From: Pseudomonas sp. PDM18
GTDB lineage: Bacteria > Pseudomonadota > Gammaproteobacteria > Pseudomonadales > Pseudomonadaceae
Assembly: GCF_014852585.1 (NCBI RefSeq)
Contig: NZ_JACVBX010000021.1
Span: forward strand, 1-64,000
DNA length: 64,000 bases
Direction: 5' to 3'
A model generated the notes under the pieces. The model worked only from the letters and a program-made list of their open reading frames with translations, was not told where the DNA came from and did not search any database. Position numbers and translations under genes: made by a program. Positions 41,298-51,557 of the stretch are shown here, in pieces; the first letter of the stretch is position 1; every line of letters begins with the position of its first letter.

Positions 41298-43838
41298 ATG
41301 GCCCCGCGAGCCTTCCGCCGGCTTCCCAGCTTCGGCCTTGCCGCCACCCTCAGCGCCGCTGTCAGCCTCACCGGTTGCCAGGGCTGGCTCAACGACCGCT
41401 ATGCAGGCAGCCTGCCGCCGAGCTACGGCGTGCAGCCAATCAAGGGCCTGGCGGACAACGTGTCGATCCGCCGCAACAGCCTGGGGATGCCGCTGATCGA
41501 GACCAGCACCTTCCACGATGCGCTGTTCACCCTGGGCTACGTGCATGCCAGCGACCGCATCAGCCAGATGGTCGGCCTGCGCCTGATGGCCCAGGGACGC
41601 CTGTCGGAGATGGTCGGCCCCGGCGCCCTGGAGACCGACCGTTTCATGCGCACGGTGAACCTGAAGAAGGCCGCCGATGCGCTTTACGCCGGCTCCTCGC
41701 CACGCCTGAAGCGCTTCTTCGAGACCTACGCGCGCGGCGTCAACGCCTACCTGTACCGCTACCGCGACAAGCTGCCGATGGACCTCGCCGAGTCAGGCTA
41801 CCGTCCCGAATACTGGAAGCCGGAAGACTCCGCGCTGGTCTTCAGCCTGCTGAACTTCGGCCTGGCGGTGAACCTGCAAGAGGAGATCGCCTCCCTGGTG
41901 CTCGCGCAGAAGGTCGGCGCCGACAAGCTGCCCTGGCTGACGCCGATCTACCCGGACGAAGCTCTGCCCTTCGAGGAAGCCGAGAAACTCAAGGGCCTGC
42001 GCCTGGATGGAAAAATCGCTGGCCTCGACGCCCTCGACCGCGCCGCCGGGCAGGTTGCTTCGCTGCAGATGATGGGCGTCGCCGCCTCCAACAACTGGGC
42101 CATCGCCCCGCAGCGCACGCGCAGCGGCAAGAGCATCCTGGCCAACGACACCCACCTGCCGCTGTCCATGCCTTCGGTGTGGAACTACGTGCAGATCCGC
42201 TCGCCCAAGTACAACGCCGCGGGCGTCTCCATCGCCGGCGTGCCGGGCGTGGTTGCTGGCTTCAACGGCAAGCTGGCCTGGGGTATGACCATGGTCATGG
42301 GCGACAACCAGGACCTCTTCCTCGAGCAGGTGAAGCGCCAGGGCAGCAAGCTCTACTACCTCGCCGACGGCCAGTGGAAGCCCACCATCGAGCGCAACGA
42401 GACCTTCTTCATCAAGGGGCAGAGCCCGGTCCGCGAAGTCATCTACGAGACCCGCCACGGCCCGCTGCTCAATAGCGCGCTGGGCGAGCGCAAGCACGAC
42501 TTGCAACCGCTGCCGCTGTCCAGCGGCTACGGCATCGCCTACCAGAGCATCCAGGGCGAAACCGACCGCACCCTCGACGCCTTCTTCGACCTGTCCCGCG
42601 CGAAGAACGTCGAGCAGGCCTTCGACGCCACCCGCGACGTGCGCGCAATGGCGCTGAACATCGTGTTCGCCGACGAAAAACACATCGGCTGGCAGGTCAC
42701 CGGGCGCTTCCCCAACCGCAAGGAAGGCCGCGGCCTGCTGCCCTCCCCCGGCTGGGACGGCCGCTATGACTGGGACGGCTACGCCGACCCGATCCTGCAC
42801 CCGTCCGACCAGGACCCCGCGCAGGGCTGGCTCGGCACCGCGAACCACCGCAGCGTGCAGCCGGGCTACGGCGCGCAGCTGTCCAGCTCCTGGTACTACC
42901 CGGAGCGCTACGAGCGCATTGCCCAGCTCGCCGGCGGCAGCAAGAGCCACGACTACCGCAGCATGATCGCCATGCAGTACGACCAGACCACGCCGTTCGC
43001 CGGCAAGCTGCAGTCGATGCTGGATGCACCGGGCATGGCGCAGCCGCTGAAGAAAGCCATCGACGCCCTGCCCGCCGACCAGCGCGCCCGCGCCCGCGAA
43101 GCGCTGGACCGGATCATGGCATTCGACGGCAAGCTCTCGGCCACCTCCGGCGACGCCGCGCTCTACGAAGCCTTCCTGCAGGAAAGCACCAAACAGATCT
43201 TCCTCGACGAACTGGGCCCGGAAGACAGCCCGTCGTGGAAGGCCTTCGTCGAGACTGCCAACCTCTCCTACTCGGCCCAGGCCGACCACCTGCTGGGCCG
43301 TGACGACAGCCCGTTCTGGGACGACACACGCACCCCGCAGAAGGAAGACAAGCCGGCGATCCTCGCCCGCAGCCTGGCTGCCGCCACCGCCTTCTGCGAG
43401 CAGAAGCTGGGCAGCGACCGCCACGCCTGGCAGTGGGGCAAGCTGCACACCTACGAGTGGGTCAGCGACAGCACCAAGATGGCGCCCAACCTGAGCGCCG
43501 GCGACCGTGCCAGCCTGGGCGCGATCAAGGGCTATCTGGACCGCGGCCCCTACCCGGCCGGCGGCGACCACAGCACGCTGAACGTCTCGGCCTACCACTG
43601 GGGCCAGGACTTCAACACCTGGCTGATCCCGGCCATGCGCATCGTCGTCGACTTCGGCCAGAGCGAGCCGATGATCGGCCTCAACAGCAGCGGCCAGTCC
43701 GGCAATCCGGCCAGTCCGCACTACGCGGACGGCATTGATGCCTGGCTGAAAGGCAACTACATGAGCTTCCCCTTCCAGTCGCAGAACCTGGAGAAGGTCT
43801 ACGGCGTGAAACGCCTGACACTGGTGCCGGAGAAGTGA
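41298..43838 (+). CDS. quiP: N-acyl-homoserine lactone acylase (penicillin acylase family), QuiP-like
   Basis: Ntn-hydrolases of this type cut the amide bond of long-chain quorum-sensing signals. The 846-residue precursor has a secretion signal ending in a lipobox-like LTGC (Cys27), an alpha subunit, a spacer and the autoprocessing site [12 protein letters not shown]. Ser264 is the nucleophile of the beta subunit, which continues with [42 protein letters not shown] and the late [11 protein letters not shown] and [13 protein letters not shown]. Length and position (next to the OmpA/ychJ genes) fit PA1032 QuiP as I recall. The ATG at 41298 has AGGAG 9 nt upstream. The two hairpins after the stop end transcription. 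Confidence 0.88.
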   Translation: MAPRAFRRLPSFGLAATLSAAVSLTGCQGWLNDRYAGSLPPSYGVQPIKGLADNVSIRRNSLGMPLIETSTFHDALFTLGYVHASDRISQMVGLRLMAQGRLSEMVGPGALETDRFMRTVNLKKAADALYAGSSPRLKRFFETYARGVNAYLYRYRDKLPMDLAESGYRPEYWKPEDSALVFSLLNFGLAVNLQEEIASLVLAQKVGADKLPWLTPIYPDEALPFEEAEKLKGLRLDGKIAGLDALDRAAGQVASLQMMGVAASNNWAIAPQRTRSGKSILANDTHLPLSMPSVWNYVQIRSPKYNAAGVSIAGVPGVVAGFNGKLAWGMTMVMGDNQDLFLEQVKRQGSKLYYLADGQWKPTIERNETFFIKGQSPVREVIYETRHGPLLNSALGERKHDLQPLPLSSGYGIAYQSIQGETDRTLDAFFDLSRAKNVEQAFDATRDVRAMALNIVFADEKHIGWQVTGRFPNRKEGRGLLPSPGWDGRYDWDGYADPILHPSDQDPAQGWLGTANHRSVQPGYGAQLSSSWYYPERYERIAQLAGGSKSHDYRSMIAMQYDQTTPFAGKLQSMLDAPGMAQPLKKAIDALPADQRARAREALDRIMAFDGKLSATSGDAALYEAFLQESTKQIFLDELGPEDSPSWKAFVETANLSYSAQADHLLGRDDSPFWDDTRTPQKEDKPAILARSLAAATAFCEQKLGSDRHAWQWGKLHTYEWVSDSTKMAPNLSAGDRASLGAIKGYLDRGPYPAGGDHSTLNVSAYHWGQDFNTWLIPAMRIVVDFGQSEPMIGLNSSGQSGNPASPHYADGIDAWLKGNYMSFPFQSQNLEKVYGVKRLTLVPEK

Positions 43839-43921
43839 TGATCTGAAAAATATTTCCGGGGACCGGGAACTTGGTCCCCGCCCCGGAATCAGATTTGTCG
43901 ACTTACTCCATGATCATATTC

Positions 43922-43949
43922 AGGCACCCTCTGGGTGCCTTTCTTTTTT
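43922..43949 (+). terminator. Strong rho-independent terminator after quiP
   Basis: AGGCACCC-TCT-GGGTGCCT followed by TTCTTTTTT is a textbook intrinsic terminator. A second hairpin without Ts (GGGGACC...GGTCCCC, 43858-43879) lies just upstream. Confidence 0.92.
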
Positions 43950-44036
43950 CCCCGCTTCGTTTCCGCTGCACCTCCCTTCGCAACACTCTTCTCCGGCCGG
44001 TACTCCCTCGCATCCTTTCCCACAGGAGTCATCGTC

Positions 44037-44594
44037 ATGTCCGAATCTCTCATCGTCATCACCGGCGGCCCTGGCGCCGGCAAGAGCACGCTGCTCGAAC
44101 ATCTGCACCAGCATCACGGCCTGAATATCGTTGAGGAAGGTGGCCGCGCGATCATCCGCGAGCAACTGGCCCGTGGCGGCGATGCACTGCCGTGGGCAAA
44201 CCGGGAGGCTTTCTGCCGGGAAATGTTCGAGCATGCGCTGACGACCCGCGAACAAGCGCTCGCCGCGGGTGGACTATGGCTGTTCGATCGCGGCCTGCCG
44301 GATGTGCTGGGATACGCGCGGCTATGCGGGCTGCCGATTCCCAATGCGCTGGAAACCGCTGCAGAGGCACTGCGCTATGGGCGGACCGTGTTCCTGGCAC
44401 CAGCGTGGGAAGCCATCTACCGCAACGACGCCGAACGCTGGCAGGACTTCAGCGAAGCGCGGCGAACGGCGGCGGTGATGGCCGCAGTCTACGAGGCGCT
44501 GGGGTATCGCGTCGTGCAGTTGCCACTCGCGAGCCTGGAGGAACGAGCGGCCTTCGTACTGGAAGTCCTAGGGACGGCTCATCACGCCCATTGA
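44037..44594 (+). CDS. P-loop ATPase/kinase-like protein (AAA_28 family)
   Basis: The 185-residue protein begins MSESLIVITGGPGAGKSTLLEHL (Walker A GGPGAGKST). It has LNIVEEGGRAIIREQLARGG, LWLFDRGLPDVLGYARLCGLPIP and the adenylate-kinase-like tail YRNDAERWQDFSEARRTAAVMAAVYEALGYRVVQLPLASLEERAAFVLE. These proteins resemble small-molecule kinases, substrate unknown. The ATG at 44037 follows AGGAG. The longer frame from 43935 is not credible because it begins in the terminator of quiP. The last 27 bp overlap the 3' end of the gene on the opposite strand. Confidence 0.88.
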   Translation: MSESLIVITGGPGAGKSTLLEHLHQHHGLNIVEEGGRAIIREQLARGGDALPWANREAFCREMFEHALTTREQALAAGGLWLFDRGLPDVLGYARLCGLPIPNALETAAEALRYGRTVFLAPAWEAIYRNDAERWQDFSEARRTAAVMAAVYEALGYRVVQLPLASLEERAAFVLEVLGTAHHAH

Positions 44595-45158
44595 GGCAGC
44601 GGCAGCAGGCGGTTCGGGAATACTCACACTGAGGGACACCACGACCTGACGGCTCTCGCCCTGGATGCCGTAGTCGTCGGAGTTGCCATAACCCAGCCAG
44701 ACTTCGCTGTTGCCGCTCATGCGGACATCGGACAGCTCGTCACCGTCACCTTCGTGGCCATTGAGCCAGCCGGACGCGGCACCGCGCTCCTGCCCCAGAT
44801 GCAGCGTGTCATCCACGGCGAAGGTCAGCGGGTCCTTGCCCGGCTCGACCTGATCCAGCCAACCGAGGAACAACGACGGCGTGAATCGGCTATGCAGCCA
44901 GCAGCGCAGCTCGGTCAGGCGCTGGCCCTTGAACACCAGCAGCGTGGCGTTGCCGTAGAGCAGGCCCTGTTCGCCGCCGCGCATGGGCAAGCGCGCCGTG
45001 GGCTCGCCCAGGCGTTCGACGAATTGGTTCAGGGGAGCGTTGGACGGGAGGCCGAGCACTTCGCCACCGGGAGTGACGTTGAGTTCGGCTGCCGCCAGAT
45101 GGCCGCTGGCGCCCAGCAACAGGGCGCAAAGCAGGCCCCGCAATCCTTGCGAGGTCAT
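44568..45158 (-). CDS. Secreted hypothetical protein
   Basis: The 196-residue protein has a clear signal peptide (MTSQGLRGLLCALLLGASGHLAAA-EL). The mature part resembles small periplasmic Pseudomonas proteins (VTPGGEVLGLPSNAPLNQFVERLGEPTARL, then LLYGNATLLVFKGQRLTELRCWLHSR, FAVDDTLHLGQERG). The middle region suggests an all-beta fold of the BamE/SmpA type, as judged from the GxPxxxxxxRLGxP pattern. It is a single gene, 25 bp upstream of dcd on the same strand. Function unknown. Confidence 0.75.
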   Translation of the reverse strand: MTSQGLRGLLCALLLGASGHLAAAELNVTPGGEVLGLPSNAPLNQFVERLGEPTARLPMRGGEQGLLYGNATLLVFKGQRLTELRCWLHSRFTPSLFLGWLDQVEPGKDPLTFAVDDTLHLGQERGAASGWLNGHEGDGDELSDVRMSGNSEVWLGYGNSDDYGIQGESRQVVVSLSVSIPEPPAAAASMGVMSRP

Positions 45159-45183
45159 GTCCGTTTCTCTCTGTGCGGCGCGA

Positions 45184-45750
45184 TCAGGCCTTGGGCAGGG
45201 TGACGCCGGTCTGGCCCTGATACTTGCCGCCGCGATCGCGGTAGGACACTTCGCAGGCTTCGTCCGACTGCAGGAACAGCATCTGCGCCACGCCTTCGTG
45301 GGCGTAGATCTTCGCCGGCAGGTTGGTGGTGTTGGAGAACTCCAGGGTCACGTGGCCCTCCCACTCCGGCTCCAGAGGAGTCACGTTGACGATGATGCCG
45401 CAGCGCGCGTAGGTGCTCTTGCCCAGGCAAATGGTCAGCACGTCGCGCGGGATGCGGAAGTACTCGACGGTGCGGGCGAGGGCGAAGGAGTTCGGCGGGA
45501 TGATGCAGACGTCGCTGTTGATGTCCACGAAGCTCTTCTCGTCGAAGTTCTTCGGGTCGACCACCGCCGAGTGGATGTTGGTGAACACCTTGAATTCGGC
45601 GGCGCAGCGCACGTCGTAGCCGTAGCTGGAAACACCGTAGGAAATCACCCGGCTGTCATCGGCACCGCGAATCTGGCGCTCGACGAACGGCTCGATCATG
45701 CCGTGTTCCTGAGCCATGCGGCGAATCCACTTGTCCGATTTGATGCTCAT
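45184..45750 (-). CDS. dcd: dCTP deaminase
   Basis: Dcd deaminates dCTP to dUTP in thymidine nucleotide synthesis. The 188-residue protein shows [104 protein letters not shown] (in the family order) and the C-terminal [20 protein letters not shown]. The catalytic Glu and Arg ([17 protein letters not shown]) are intact. The ATG at 45750 fits the family length. The upstream extension of the frame is not conserved. Confidence 0.96.
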   Translation of the reverse strand: MSIKSDKWIRRMAQEHGMIEPFVERQIRGADDSRVISYGVSSYGYDVRCAAEFKVFTNIHSAVVDPKNFDEKSFVDINSDVCIIPPNSFALARTVEYFRIPRDVLTICLGKSTYARCGIIVNVTPLEPEWEGHVTLEFSNTTNLPAKIYAHEGVAQMLFLQSDEACEVSYRDRGGKYQGQTGVTLPKA

Positions 45751-45846
45751 GGCGGGTGTCCTGTGCGGCGGTTGAAAAAAGAAGGCGAATCTTACCGGCA
45801 GGCGCGCCGCCCGGCAAAGGGGCACGCCCGGCGGCGTGGTCACAGA

Positions 45847-46941
45847 TCAGTCGTCGCTGATGGAGATGTTCGGCATGTCCGGCGCGGCCTTCTCGCTCAG
45901 GGCGATGCGGGCGCCGACGCAGCGGGCCATTTCCTGGTAGATCATCGCCAGCTGGCTTTCCGGGTCGGCGATCACCGTGGGCTTGCCGCCGTCGGCCTGC
46001 ATGCGGATGGCCATGGACAGCGGCAACGAGGCCAGCAGCTCCACGCCGTACTGCGCGGCCAGCTTCTCGCCGCCGCCTTCTCCGAAAAGATGCTCGGCAT
46101 GCCCGCAGTTGGAGCAGATGTGCACGGCCATGTTCTCGACCACGCCCAGCACCGGGATGTTGACCTTGCGGAACATCTCCACGCCCTTCTTCGCGTCGAG
46201 CAGGGCCAGGTCCTGCGGGGTGGTGACGATCACCGAGCCGGCCACCGGGACTTTCTGCGCCAGGGTCAGCTGGATGTCACCGGTGCCCGGAGGCATGTCG
46301 ATGACCAGATAATCGAGGTCGTTCCAGGCGGTCTGGGTAATCAGCTGCAGCAGCGCGCCGGAAACCATCGGGCCGCGCCACACCACCGGGGTGTTGTCGT
46401 CGGTGAGGAAGGCCATGGACATGACTTCCACACCGTGGGCTTCCAGCGGGATGAACCACTTCTGGTCGCGGATCTGCGGCCGGGTGCCCTCGGGGATGCC
46501 GAACATGATGCCCTGGCTCGGGCCATAGATGTCGGCGTCGAGGATGCCCACCTTGGCGCCTTCGCGGGCCAATGCCAGCGCGAGGTTGGCGGCGGTGGTG
46601 GACTTGCCCACGCCGCCCTTGCCGGAGGCCACGGCGATGATGTTCTTGACGTTGCTCATGCCCGGCACCTGGGCCTGGGCCTTGTGCGCGGCGATGCGGG
46701 TTTCCACCTTGACCAGGGCCGAGTCGACGCCGTCGAGCGCTTCCAGGGCCATCTGCACGGTCTGCGCCAGGCCGTTCTTGAACAGGCCGGCGGCGTAGCC
46801 CAGTTCCAGGGTCAGCGAGATACGCCCGCCCTGGATGTCCAGCTCGCGCAGGTAGCCGGCGTCCAGCAGGTTCTGGCCGGTATGAGGGTCGTTGATCTGG
46901 CGGAGAAGGTTTTCCACCGTGGCTCGGTTGGCGGCGCCCAT
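45847..46941 (-). CDS. apbC: Iron-sulphur cluster carrier ATPase ApbC (Mrp/NBP35)
   Basis: The P-loop ATPase binds and transfers a 4Fe-4S cluster. The 364-residue protein has an N-terminal MIP18-like domain, a deviant Walker A GKGGVGKST (107-115), DADIYGPSQGIMFG (135-148), VIDMPPGTGDIQLTL and the cluster-binding CSNC (276-279). As in P. aeruginosa it lies beside dcd and diverges from metG. Confidence 0.95.
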   Translation of the reverse strand: MGAANRATVENLLRQINDPHTGQNLLDAGYLRELDIQGGRISLTLELGYAAGLFKNGLAQTVQMALEALDGVDSALVKVETRIAAHKAQAQVPGMSNVKNIIAVASGKGGVGKSTTAANLALALAREGAKVGILDADIYGPSQGIMFGIPEGTRPQIRDQKWFIPLEAHGVEVMSMAFLTDDNTPVVWRGPMVSGALLQLITQTAWNDLDYLVIDMPPGTGDIQLTLAQKVPVAGSVIVTTPQDLALLDAKKGVEMFRKVNIPVLGVVENMAVHICSNCGHAEHLFGEGGGEKLAAQYGVELLASLPLSMAIRMQADGGKPTVIADPESQLAMIYQEMARCVGARIALSEKAAPDMPNISISDD

Positions 46942-47028
46942 GGGTACTCCCGATGAAAGACTGAGCAGAATGGGCGGGTATCTTACGCCTCTCGCCGCGG
47001 CCTTGCTCGGGTCATCGGGGGTAGGCCC

Positions 47029-47118
47029 GGTTCGCGAGCAAGCTCGCTCCTACAGGTTCATGCAGAGTTGCCGCTCTTCGTAGGAACGAGGGGGACGCCT
47101 AGTTCTTGCTCGCGAACA
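47029..47118. repeat. REP pair, second arm a variant with an inserted block
   Basis: GGTTCGCGAGCAAGCTCGCTCCTAC begins at 47029, in pieces. An inverted partner at 47080-47118 reads GTAGGAACGAGGGGGACGCC, then TAGTTCTTGCTCGCGAACAG, with an extra GGGGACGCC-type block in the loop. A repeat of the same variant type lies at 60061-60153. It separates apbC from metG. Confidence 0.8.
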
Positions 47119-47241
47119 GCCCAAGCGCCTGATGCTCAAAGGTGAATTCGCCCCTGCAGCCAAGCGGGCCACGGATGAAAATTTCGCCCCGCCCCTATAT
47201 AGTTGCCGATTCCCTCGTTTTAACCGGAACGGCCGATCATC

Positions 47242-49275
47242 ATGTCCGAAGCCCGCAAGATCCTCGTCACCAGCGCCCTGCCCTACGCCAATGGTTCGAT
47301 CCACCTGGGTCACATGCTGGAGTACATCCAGACCGACATCTGGGTGCGCTTCCAGAAGATGCGTGGCAACCAGGCGGCGTACGTGTGCGCGGACGATGCC
47401 CACGGATCGGCCATCATGCTGCGCGCCGAGCGCGAAGGCATCACTTCCGAGCAACTGATCGACGGTGTGCGCGCCGAGCACATGGCCGATTTCGCCGACT
47501 TCATGGTCAACTTCGACAACTACCACTCGACCCATTCGGAAGAGAACCGCGAGCTGTCCTCGGCGATCTACCTGAAGCTGCGCGACGCCGGCCACATCGC
47601 CACCCGTCCGGTGACGCAGTACTTCGACCCGGAAAAGCAGATGTTCCTGGCCGACCGCTTCATCAAGGGCACCTGCCCGAAGTGCGGCACCGCCGACCAG
47701 TACGGCGACAACTGCGAAGCCTGCGGCGCGACCTACGCCCCGACCGAGCTGAAAGACCCGAAATCGGCGATCTCCGGCGCCACCCCGGTGCTCAAGGAAT
47801 CGCTGCACTACTTCTTCAAGCTGCCTGACTTCCAGGACATGCTGCAGCAGTGGACCCGTAGCGGCACCCTGCAGGACTCGGTGGCCAACAAGCTCGCCGA
47901 ATGGCTGGACTCCGGCCTGCAGGAGTGGGACATCTCCCGCGATGCGCCGTACTTCGGCTTCGAAATTCCCGACGCACCGGGCAAATACTTCTACGTCTGG
48001 CTGGACGCACCGATCGGCTACATGGCCAGCTTCAAGAACCTCTGCGCGCGCCGCCCGGAACTGGACTTCGACGCCTACTGGAAAGAGGGCTCCGAGGCCG
48101 AGCTGTACCACTTCATCGGCAAGGACATCGTCAACTTCCACGCACTGTTCTGGCCCGCCATGCTCCAGGGCGCCGGCTACCGCAAGCCGACCGCGGTCAA
48201 CGTGCACGGCTACCTGACCGTCAACGGCCAGAAGATGTCCAAGTCGCGCGGCACCTTCGTCAAGGCGCGCACCTACCTGGACCACCTGGACCCGGAATAC
48301 CTGCGCTACTACTACGCCTCCAAACTGGGCCGCGGCGTGGACGACCTCGACCTGAACCTCGAAGACTTCGTGCAGAAGGTCAACTCCGACCTGGTCGGCA
48401 AGGTGGTCAACATCGCCAGCCGTTGCGCCGGATTCATCCACAAGGGCAACAACGGCCTGCTGGTGGACGCCAATCCTGCGCCGGAACTGGTCGAGGCCTT
48501 CCGCACTGCCGCGCCGAGCATCGCCGCCGCCTACGAAGCCCGTGACTTCGGCCGCGCCATGCGCGAGATCATGGCCCTGGCCGACCAGGCCAACGCCTGG
48601 ATCGCCGACAAGGCCCCGTGGTCGCTGAACAAGCAGGAAGGCAAGCAGGACGAAGTCCAGGCCATCTGCGCCCTGGGCGTGAACCTGTTCCGTCAGTTGG
48701 TGATCTTCCTTAAGCCCGTGCTGCCGAAGCTGGCCGAAGCCGCCGAAGCCTTCCTCAACGTCGCCCCGCTGAAGTGGGCCGACCACGAGCAACTGCTGGC
48801 CAACCACCAACTGAACCCGTTCAACCCGCTGATGACCCGTATCGAGCCTGCGAAAATCGAAGCCATGATCGAAGCCTCCAAGGAAGACCTCGCCGCCGCC
48901 AACCAGCCCACTGGTAATGGCGAACTGACCAAGGACCCGCTGGCCGCGGAGATCAACTTCGACGCCTTCGCCGCCGTCGACCTGCGCATCGCGCTGATCG
49001 AGAAGTGCGAGTTCGTCGAGGGCGCCGACAAGCTGCTGCGCCTGTCCCTGGACATCGGCGACGAGAAGCGCAACGTGTTCTCCGGCATCAAGAGCGCCTA
49101 CCCGGACCCGAGCAAGCTCGAAGGCCGCCTGACCCTGTACGTGGCCAACCTGGCCCCGCGCAAGATGAAGTTCGGCATCTCCGAAGGCATGGTCCTGGCC
49201 GCCGGCCCCGGCGGTGAAGAGATCTACCTGCTGAGCCCCGACAGCGGCGCCAAACCCGGCCAGCGCGTCAAGTAA
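47242..49275 (+). CDS. metG: Methionyl-tRNA synthetase
   Basis: The 677-residue class I synthetase has the HIGH-type motif SIHLGHM ([13 protein letters not shown]), the Zn knuckle [18 protein letters not shown], the [11 protein letters not shown] substrate loop and KMSKSRGTF (KMSKS). A C-terminal tRNA-binding EMAP/Trbp111 domain follows ([54 protein letters not shown]). The ATG at 47242 gives the family N-terminus. It is transcribed away from apbC. Confidence 0.97.
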   Translation: MSEARKILVTSALPYANGSIHLGHMLEYIQTDIWVRFQKMRGNQAAYVCADDAHGSAIMLRAEREGITSEQLIDGVRAEHMADFADFMVNFDNYHSTHSEENRELSSAIYLKLRDAGHIATRPVTQYFDPEKQMFLADRFIKGTCPKCGTADQYGDNCEACGATYAPTELKDPKSAISGATPVLKESLHYFFKLPDFQDMLQQWTRSGTLQDSVANKLAEWLDSGLQEWDISRDAPYFGFEIPDAPGKYFYVWLDAPIGYMASFKNLCARRPELDFDAYWKEGSEAELYHFIGKDIVNFHALFWPAMLQGAGYRKPTAVNVHGYLTVNGQKMSKSRGTFVKARTYLDHLDPEYLRYYYASKLGRGVDDLDLNLEDFVQKVNSDLVGKVVNIASRCAGFIHKGNNGLLVDANPAPELVEAFRTAAPSIAAAYEARDFGRAMREIMALADQANAWIADKAPWSLNKQEGKQDEVQAICALGVNLFRQLVIFLKPVLPKLAEAAEAFLNVAPLKWADHEQLLANHQLNPFNPLMTRIEPAKIEAMIEASKEDLAAANQPTGNGELTKDPLAAEINFDAFAAVDLRIALIEKCEFVEGADKLLRLSLDIGDEKRNVFSGIKSAYPDPSKLEGRLTLYVANLAPRKMKFGISEGMVLAAGPGGEEIYLLSPDSGAKPGQRVK

Positions 49276-49305
49276 GCGCACCTCATCAAGGCAAGGAGGC
49301 CATCG

Positions 49306-50109
49306 ATGAAACTGCACCTCTGGGCAGCGCTCGGCCTGAGCGCCGCCCTCGCCGGCTGCGGCGCTCCCTCGGAGCACGCCGCCGGCTCCGGCGCCGCTTT
49401 CCAGGGGGAAGCGGCGAAAGCCGGTTCCTTCCTCGCCTATGAACATCAGGTCGGCATCCGCCTGGCCAGCGAGCGCATCGACGCGCAACTGGCTGCCTCC
49501 CGCGATGCCTGCACGCAGAGCCACTTTGGCCAGTGCGAGCTGATCGCCATCGAGCAGAGCGGCGACAGCCAGATGCGCAGAGCGCACCTCGTCGTACGCA
49601 TCGTTCCCGAAGGCGTGGAAAAACTCGTCGCCCTCGCAGCCGAAGGCGGGCAACTGCAGAGTCGCAGCACCCGCGCCGAAGACCTCGCCCAGGCGGTCAG
49701 CGACAACCAGCAACTGCGCGAGCGGCTGGAGCGCGAGTACCAGACCCTGCAGGGCTTCCAGGGCCGCAAGGACATGAGCGTCAGCGACCTGCTGGCCCTG
49801 GCGAAGGCCACCGCCGAGGTCGAGCAGCAACTGCACGCCGCAAGCCAGGACGCCGCACAGCAACAACGGCGCATCTCCACCAACCTGCTGACCCTGGACT
49901 TCTCCAGCGAATACCAGCCCAGCGGTCGCTGGTCGCGCATCGGCAAGGCCTTCGGCAACTCGCTCGACGAACTCACCGACGGCACCGTCAATGCCATCCA
50001 GACAGCCGCGTATGGCCTGCCACTGCTGGTCGTGCTGCTGATCGCCGGCCTGCTCCTGCGCTGGCTATGGCGAAAACTCGGAACCCGGCGCGCCACGAAC
50101 CAAGCATGA
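49306..50109 (+). CDS. DUF4349-like lipoprotein with C-terminal membrane helix
   Basis: The 267-residue protein has a lipobox LAGC (Cys18). A domain predicted as beta-alpha (VGIRLASERIDAQLAASRDACTQSHFGQCELIAIEQSGD, RRAHLVVRIVPEGVEKLVALAAEGG) is followed by a long coiled coil (LQSRSTRAEDLAQAVSDNQQLRERLEREYQTLQGFQGRKDMSVSDLLALAKATAEVEQQLHAASQDAAQQQRR) and a C-terminal helix (AAYGLPLLVVLLIAGLLLRWLW). This matches DUF4349. It is the first gene of a four-gene operon (DUF4349, YgiB-like, ATP-grasp, DUF350), 30 bp after metG. Confidence 0.82.
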   Translation: MKLHLWAALGLSAALAGCGAPSEHAAGSGAAFQGEAAKAGSFLAYEHQVGIRLASERIDAQLAASRDACTQSHFGQCELIAIEQSGDSQMRRAHLVVRIVPEGVEKLVALAAEGGQLQSRSTRAEDLAQAVSDNQQLRERLEREYQTLQGFQGRKDMSVSDLLALAKATAEVEQQLHAASQDAAQQQRRISTNLLTLDFSSEYQPSGRWSRIGKAFGNSLDELTDGTVNAIQTAAYGLPLLVVLLIAGLLLRWLWRKLGTRRATNQA

Positions 50110-50432
50110 AGAAATCCAACATCGTCTTCACCACCCTGCTTACTGGCGGGGTGCTCTACAGCGTGCTGCACCACAACCCGGTGTACCGTGATCTCTACGC
50201 CAATCGCGAGGACTGCCTGAAGGACTGGGGCACGACGCCCAACGCCTGCGAGCCGGAATCCACCAGCAGCGGTGGCGGCAGCTACGTCGGCAGCTCTGGG
50301 CGCTATCGCGGGCCGAGCTACGAGGACGGCTCGCGGCCGAGGACCGCTCAGACCTACCAGGTGCAATCGCGCCAACTGGTCACCCGCGGCGGTTTCGGCC
50401 ACTCCGGCGCGCGCTTCTCCGGGGGCGGCTGA
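50106..50432 (+). CDS. YgiB/DUF1190-like small secreted protein
   Basis: The 108-residue protein begins MKKSNIVFTTLLTGGVLYSVLHHNPVYRDLYANREDCLKDWG, then has a Ser/Gly-rich tail (STSSGGGSYVGSSGRYRGPSYEDGSRPR) and ends GGFGHSGARFSGGG. The layout (N-terminal helix, short Cys pair, flexible Gly/Ser tail ending in a GFG...F block) is that of E. coli YgiB and YjfM, which are encoded next to a glutathionylspermidine-synthase-like ATP-grasp protein. The same is true here. The ATG at 50106 overlaps the previous stop (ATGA) and the next gene starts within its stop (TGATG). Confidence 0.75.
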   Translation: MKKSNIVFTTLLTGGVLYSVLHHNPVYRDLYANREDCLKDWGTTPNACEPESTSSGGGSYVGSSGRYRGPSYEDGSRPRTAQTYQVQSRQLVTRGGFGHSGARFSGGG

Positions 50433-51547
50433 TGCGTCGCCTGGTCATGACGCCGCGTACCGACTGGCGCGAGCGTTGCGAGGCGGTCGGCTTCACTTTC
50501 CACAGCATCGACGGCCTGTACTGGGACGAATCGGTGGCCTACGAATTCAGCCTCGAACAGATCGAGACGCTGGAGGCCGCCAGCGAAGACCTGCACCAGC
50601 GCTACCTGGAATGCGTGGAATGGGTGATCCGTACCGGTCATTTCGAGCCCTTCCAGCTGCCGCCGGGTGCGCGCGAGGAAATCATCCGCTCCTGGAACCG
50701 CCAGGACCCGAGCCTGTACGGCCGCTTCGACTTCGCCTGGAACGGCGAAGGCCCGCCGAAGATGCTCGAGTACAACGCCGACACACCCACCGGCCTGCTG
50801 GAAGCCAGCGTGGTGCAGTGGCAGTGGCTGAACGACGTGAACCCGGCCGCCGACCAGTTCAACTCGCTGCACGAGAAGCTGATCGCGCGCTGGAAGGCCA
50901 TCGCCACGGATGGCCTGCTGCACTTCACTGCCATCGACGGCCACGAGGAAGACACCGGCAACGCCCTCTACCTGCTCGACACCGCGCACCAGGCCGGCCT
51001 GTCCACACGCTACCTGCCGCTGGAGTTCATCGGCCATCACGCCGGACGCGGCACCTTCATCGACCAGTACGAGCAGGACATCCGCCACTGCTTCAAGCTC
51101 TACCCCTGGGAATGGCTGCTGCAGGACAGCTTCGCCGAGCACCTGGAGCGAAGTGACGTCCGCTTCCTGGAGCCAGCGTGGAAGCTGCTGATGTCGAGCA
51201 AGGCCATGCTGCCGATCCTCTGGAAGCTCAACCCGCAGCACCCCAACCTGCTGCCCGCCAGCTATCGCCAGGACATTCCCGGCGCCTACGTACGCAAGCC
51301 GCTGTATTCCCGCGAGGGCGAGAACATCCGCATCGTCGCCGGCGACCTGCAGCTGGAAAGCAACGGCCCCCACGCCGACGCGCCCTGCATCTACCAGGGC
51401 TATGCGCCGCTGGCCAACAACGATGGCAACTACGCCGTGCTCGGCTGCTGGGTGATCGACGGCGAGGCCGCCGGCCTGGGCATCCGCGAGGACGCCAGCG
51501 CCATCACCCGCGACAGCAGCCGCTTCGTTCCCCACTATTTCGTCTGA
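50432..51547 (+). CDS. Glutathionylspermidine-synthase-like ATP-grasp protein (YgiC/YjfC family)
   Basis: The 371-residue protein corresponds only to the synthetase half of bifunctional glutathionylspermidine synthase, without the CHAP amidase domain. It shows WDESVAYEFSLEQIETLEAAS, RFDFAWNGEGPPKMLEYNADTPTGLLEASVVQWQWL, HAGRGTFIDQYEQDIRHCFKLYPWEWLL, EPAWKLLMSSKAMLPILWKLNPQHPNLLPAS (in the family order), then YVRKPLYSREGEN (ATP-binding Lys) and the end GIREDASAITRDSSRFVPHYF. The true substrate of this YgiC/YjfC branch is not known. It is likely to ligate an amine to a peptide or protein. It starts in the stop codon of the YgiB-like gene. Confidence 0.88.
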   Translation: MRRLVMTPRTDWRERCEAVGFTFHSIDGLYWDESVAYEFSLEQIETLEAASEDLHQRYLECVEWVIRTGHFEPFQLPPGAREEIIRSWNRQDPSLYGRFDFAWNGEGPPKMLEYNADTPTGLLEASVVQWQWLNDVNPAADQFNSLHEKLIARWKAIATDGLLHFTAIDGHEEDTGNALYLLDTAHQAGLSTRYLPLEFIGHHAGRGTFIDQYEQDIRHCFKLYPWEWLLQDSFAEHLERSDVRFLEPAWKLLMSSKAMLPILWKLNPQHPNLLPASYRQDIPGAYVRKPLYSREGENIRIVAGDLQLESNGPHADAPCIYQGYAPLANNDGNYAVLGCWVIDGEAAGLGIREDASAITRDSSRFVPHYFV

Positions 51548-51557
51548 AGGATCCGCC

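Noticed and set aside
47050-49866. A 938-codon open frame antisense to metG
   Set aside because: It lies opposite a well-supported essential gene, has the biased composition of a high-GC shadow frame (rich in Val, Gly, His, Gln), and matches no domain. Similar long antisense frames opposite mrpAB (22794-25175), the glycoside hydrolase (30620-33382) and quiP (41793-43721) were rejected for the same reason.
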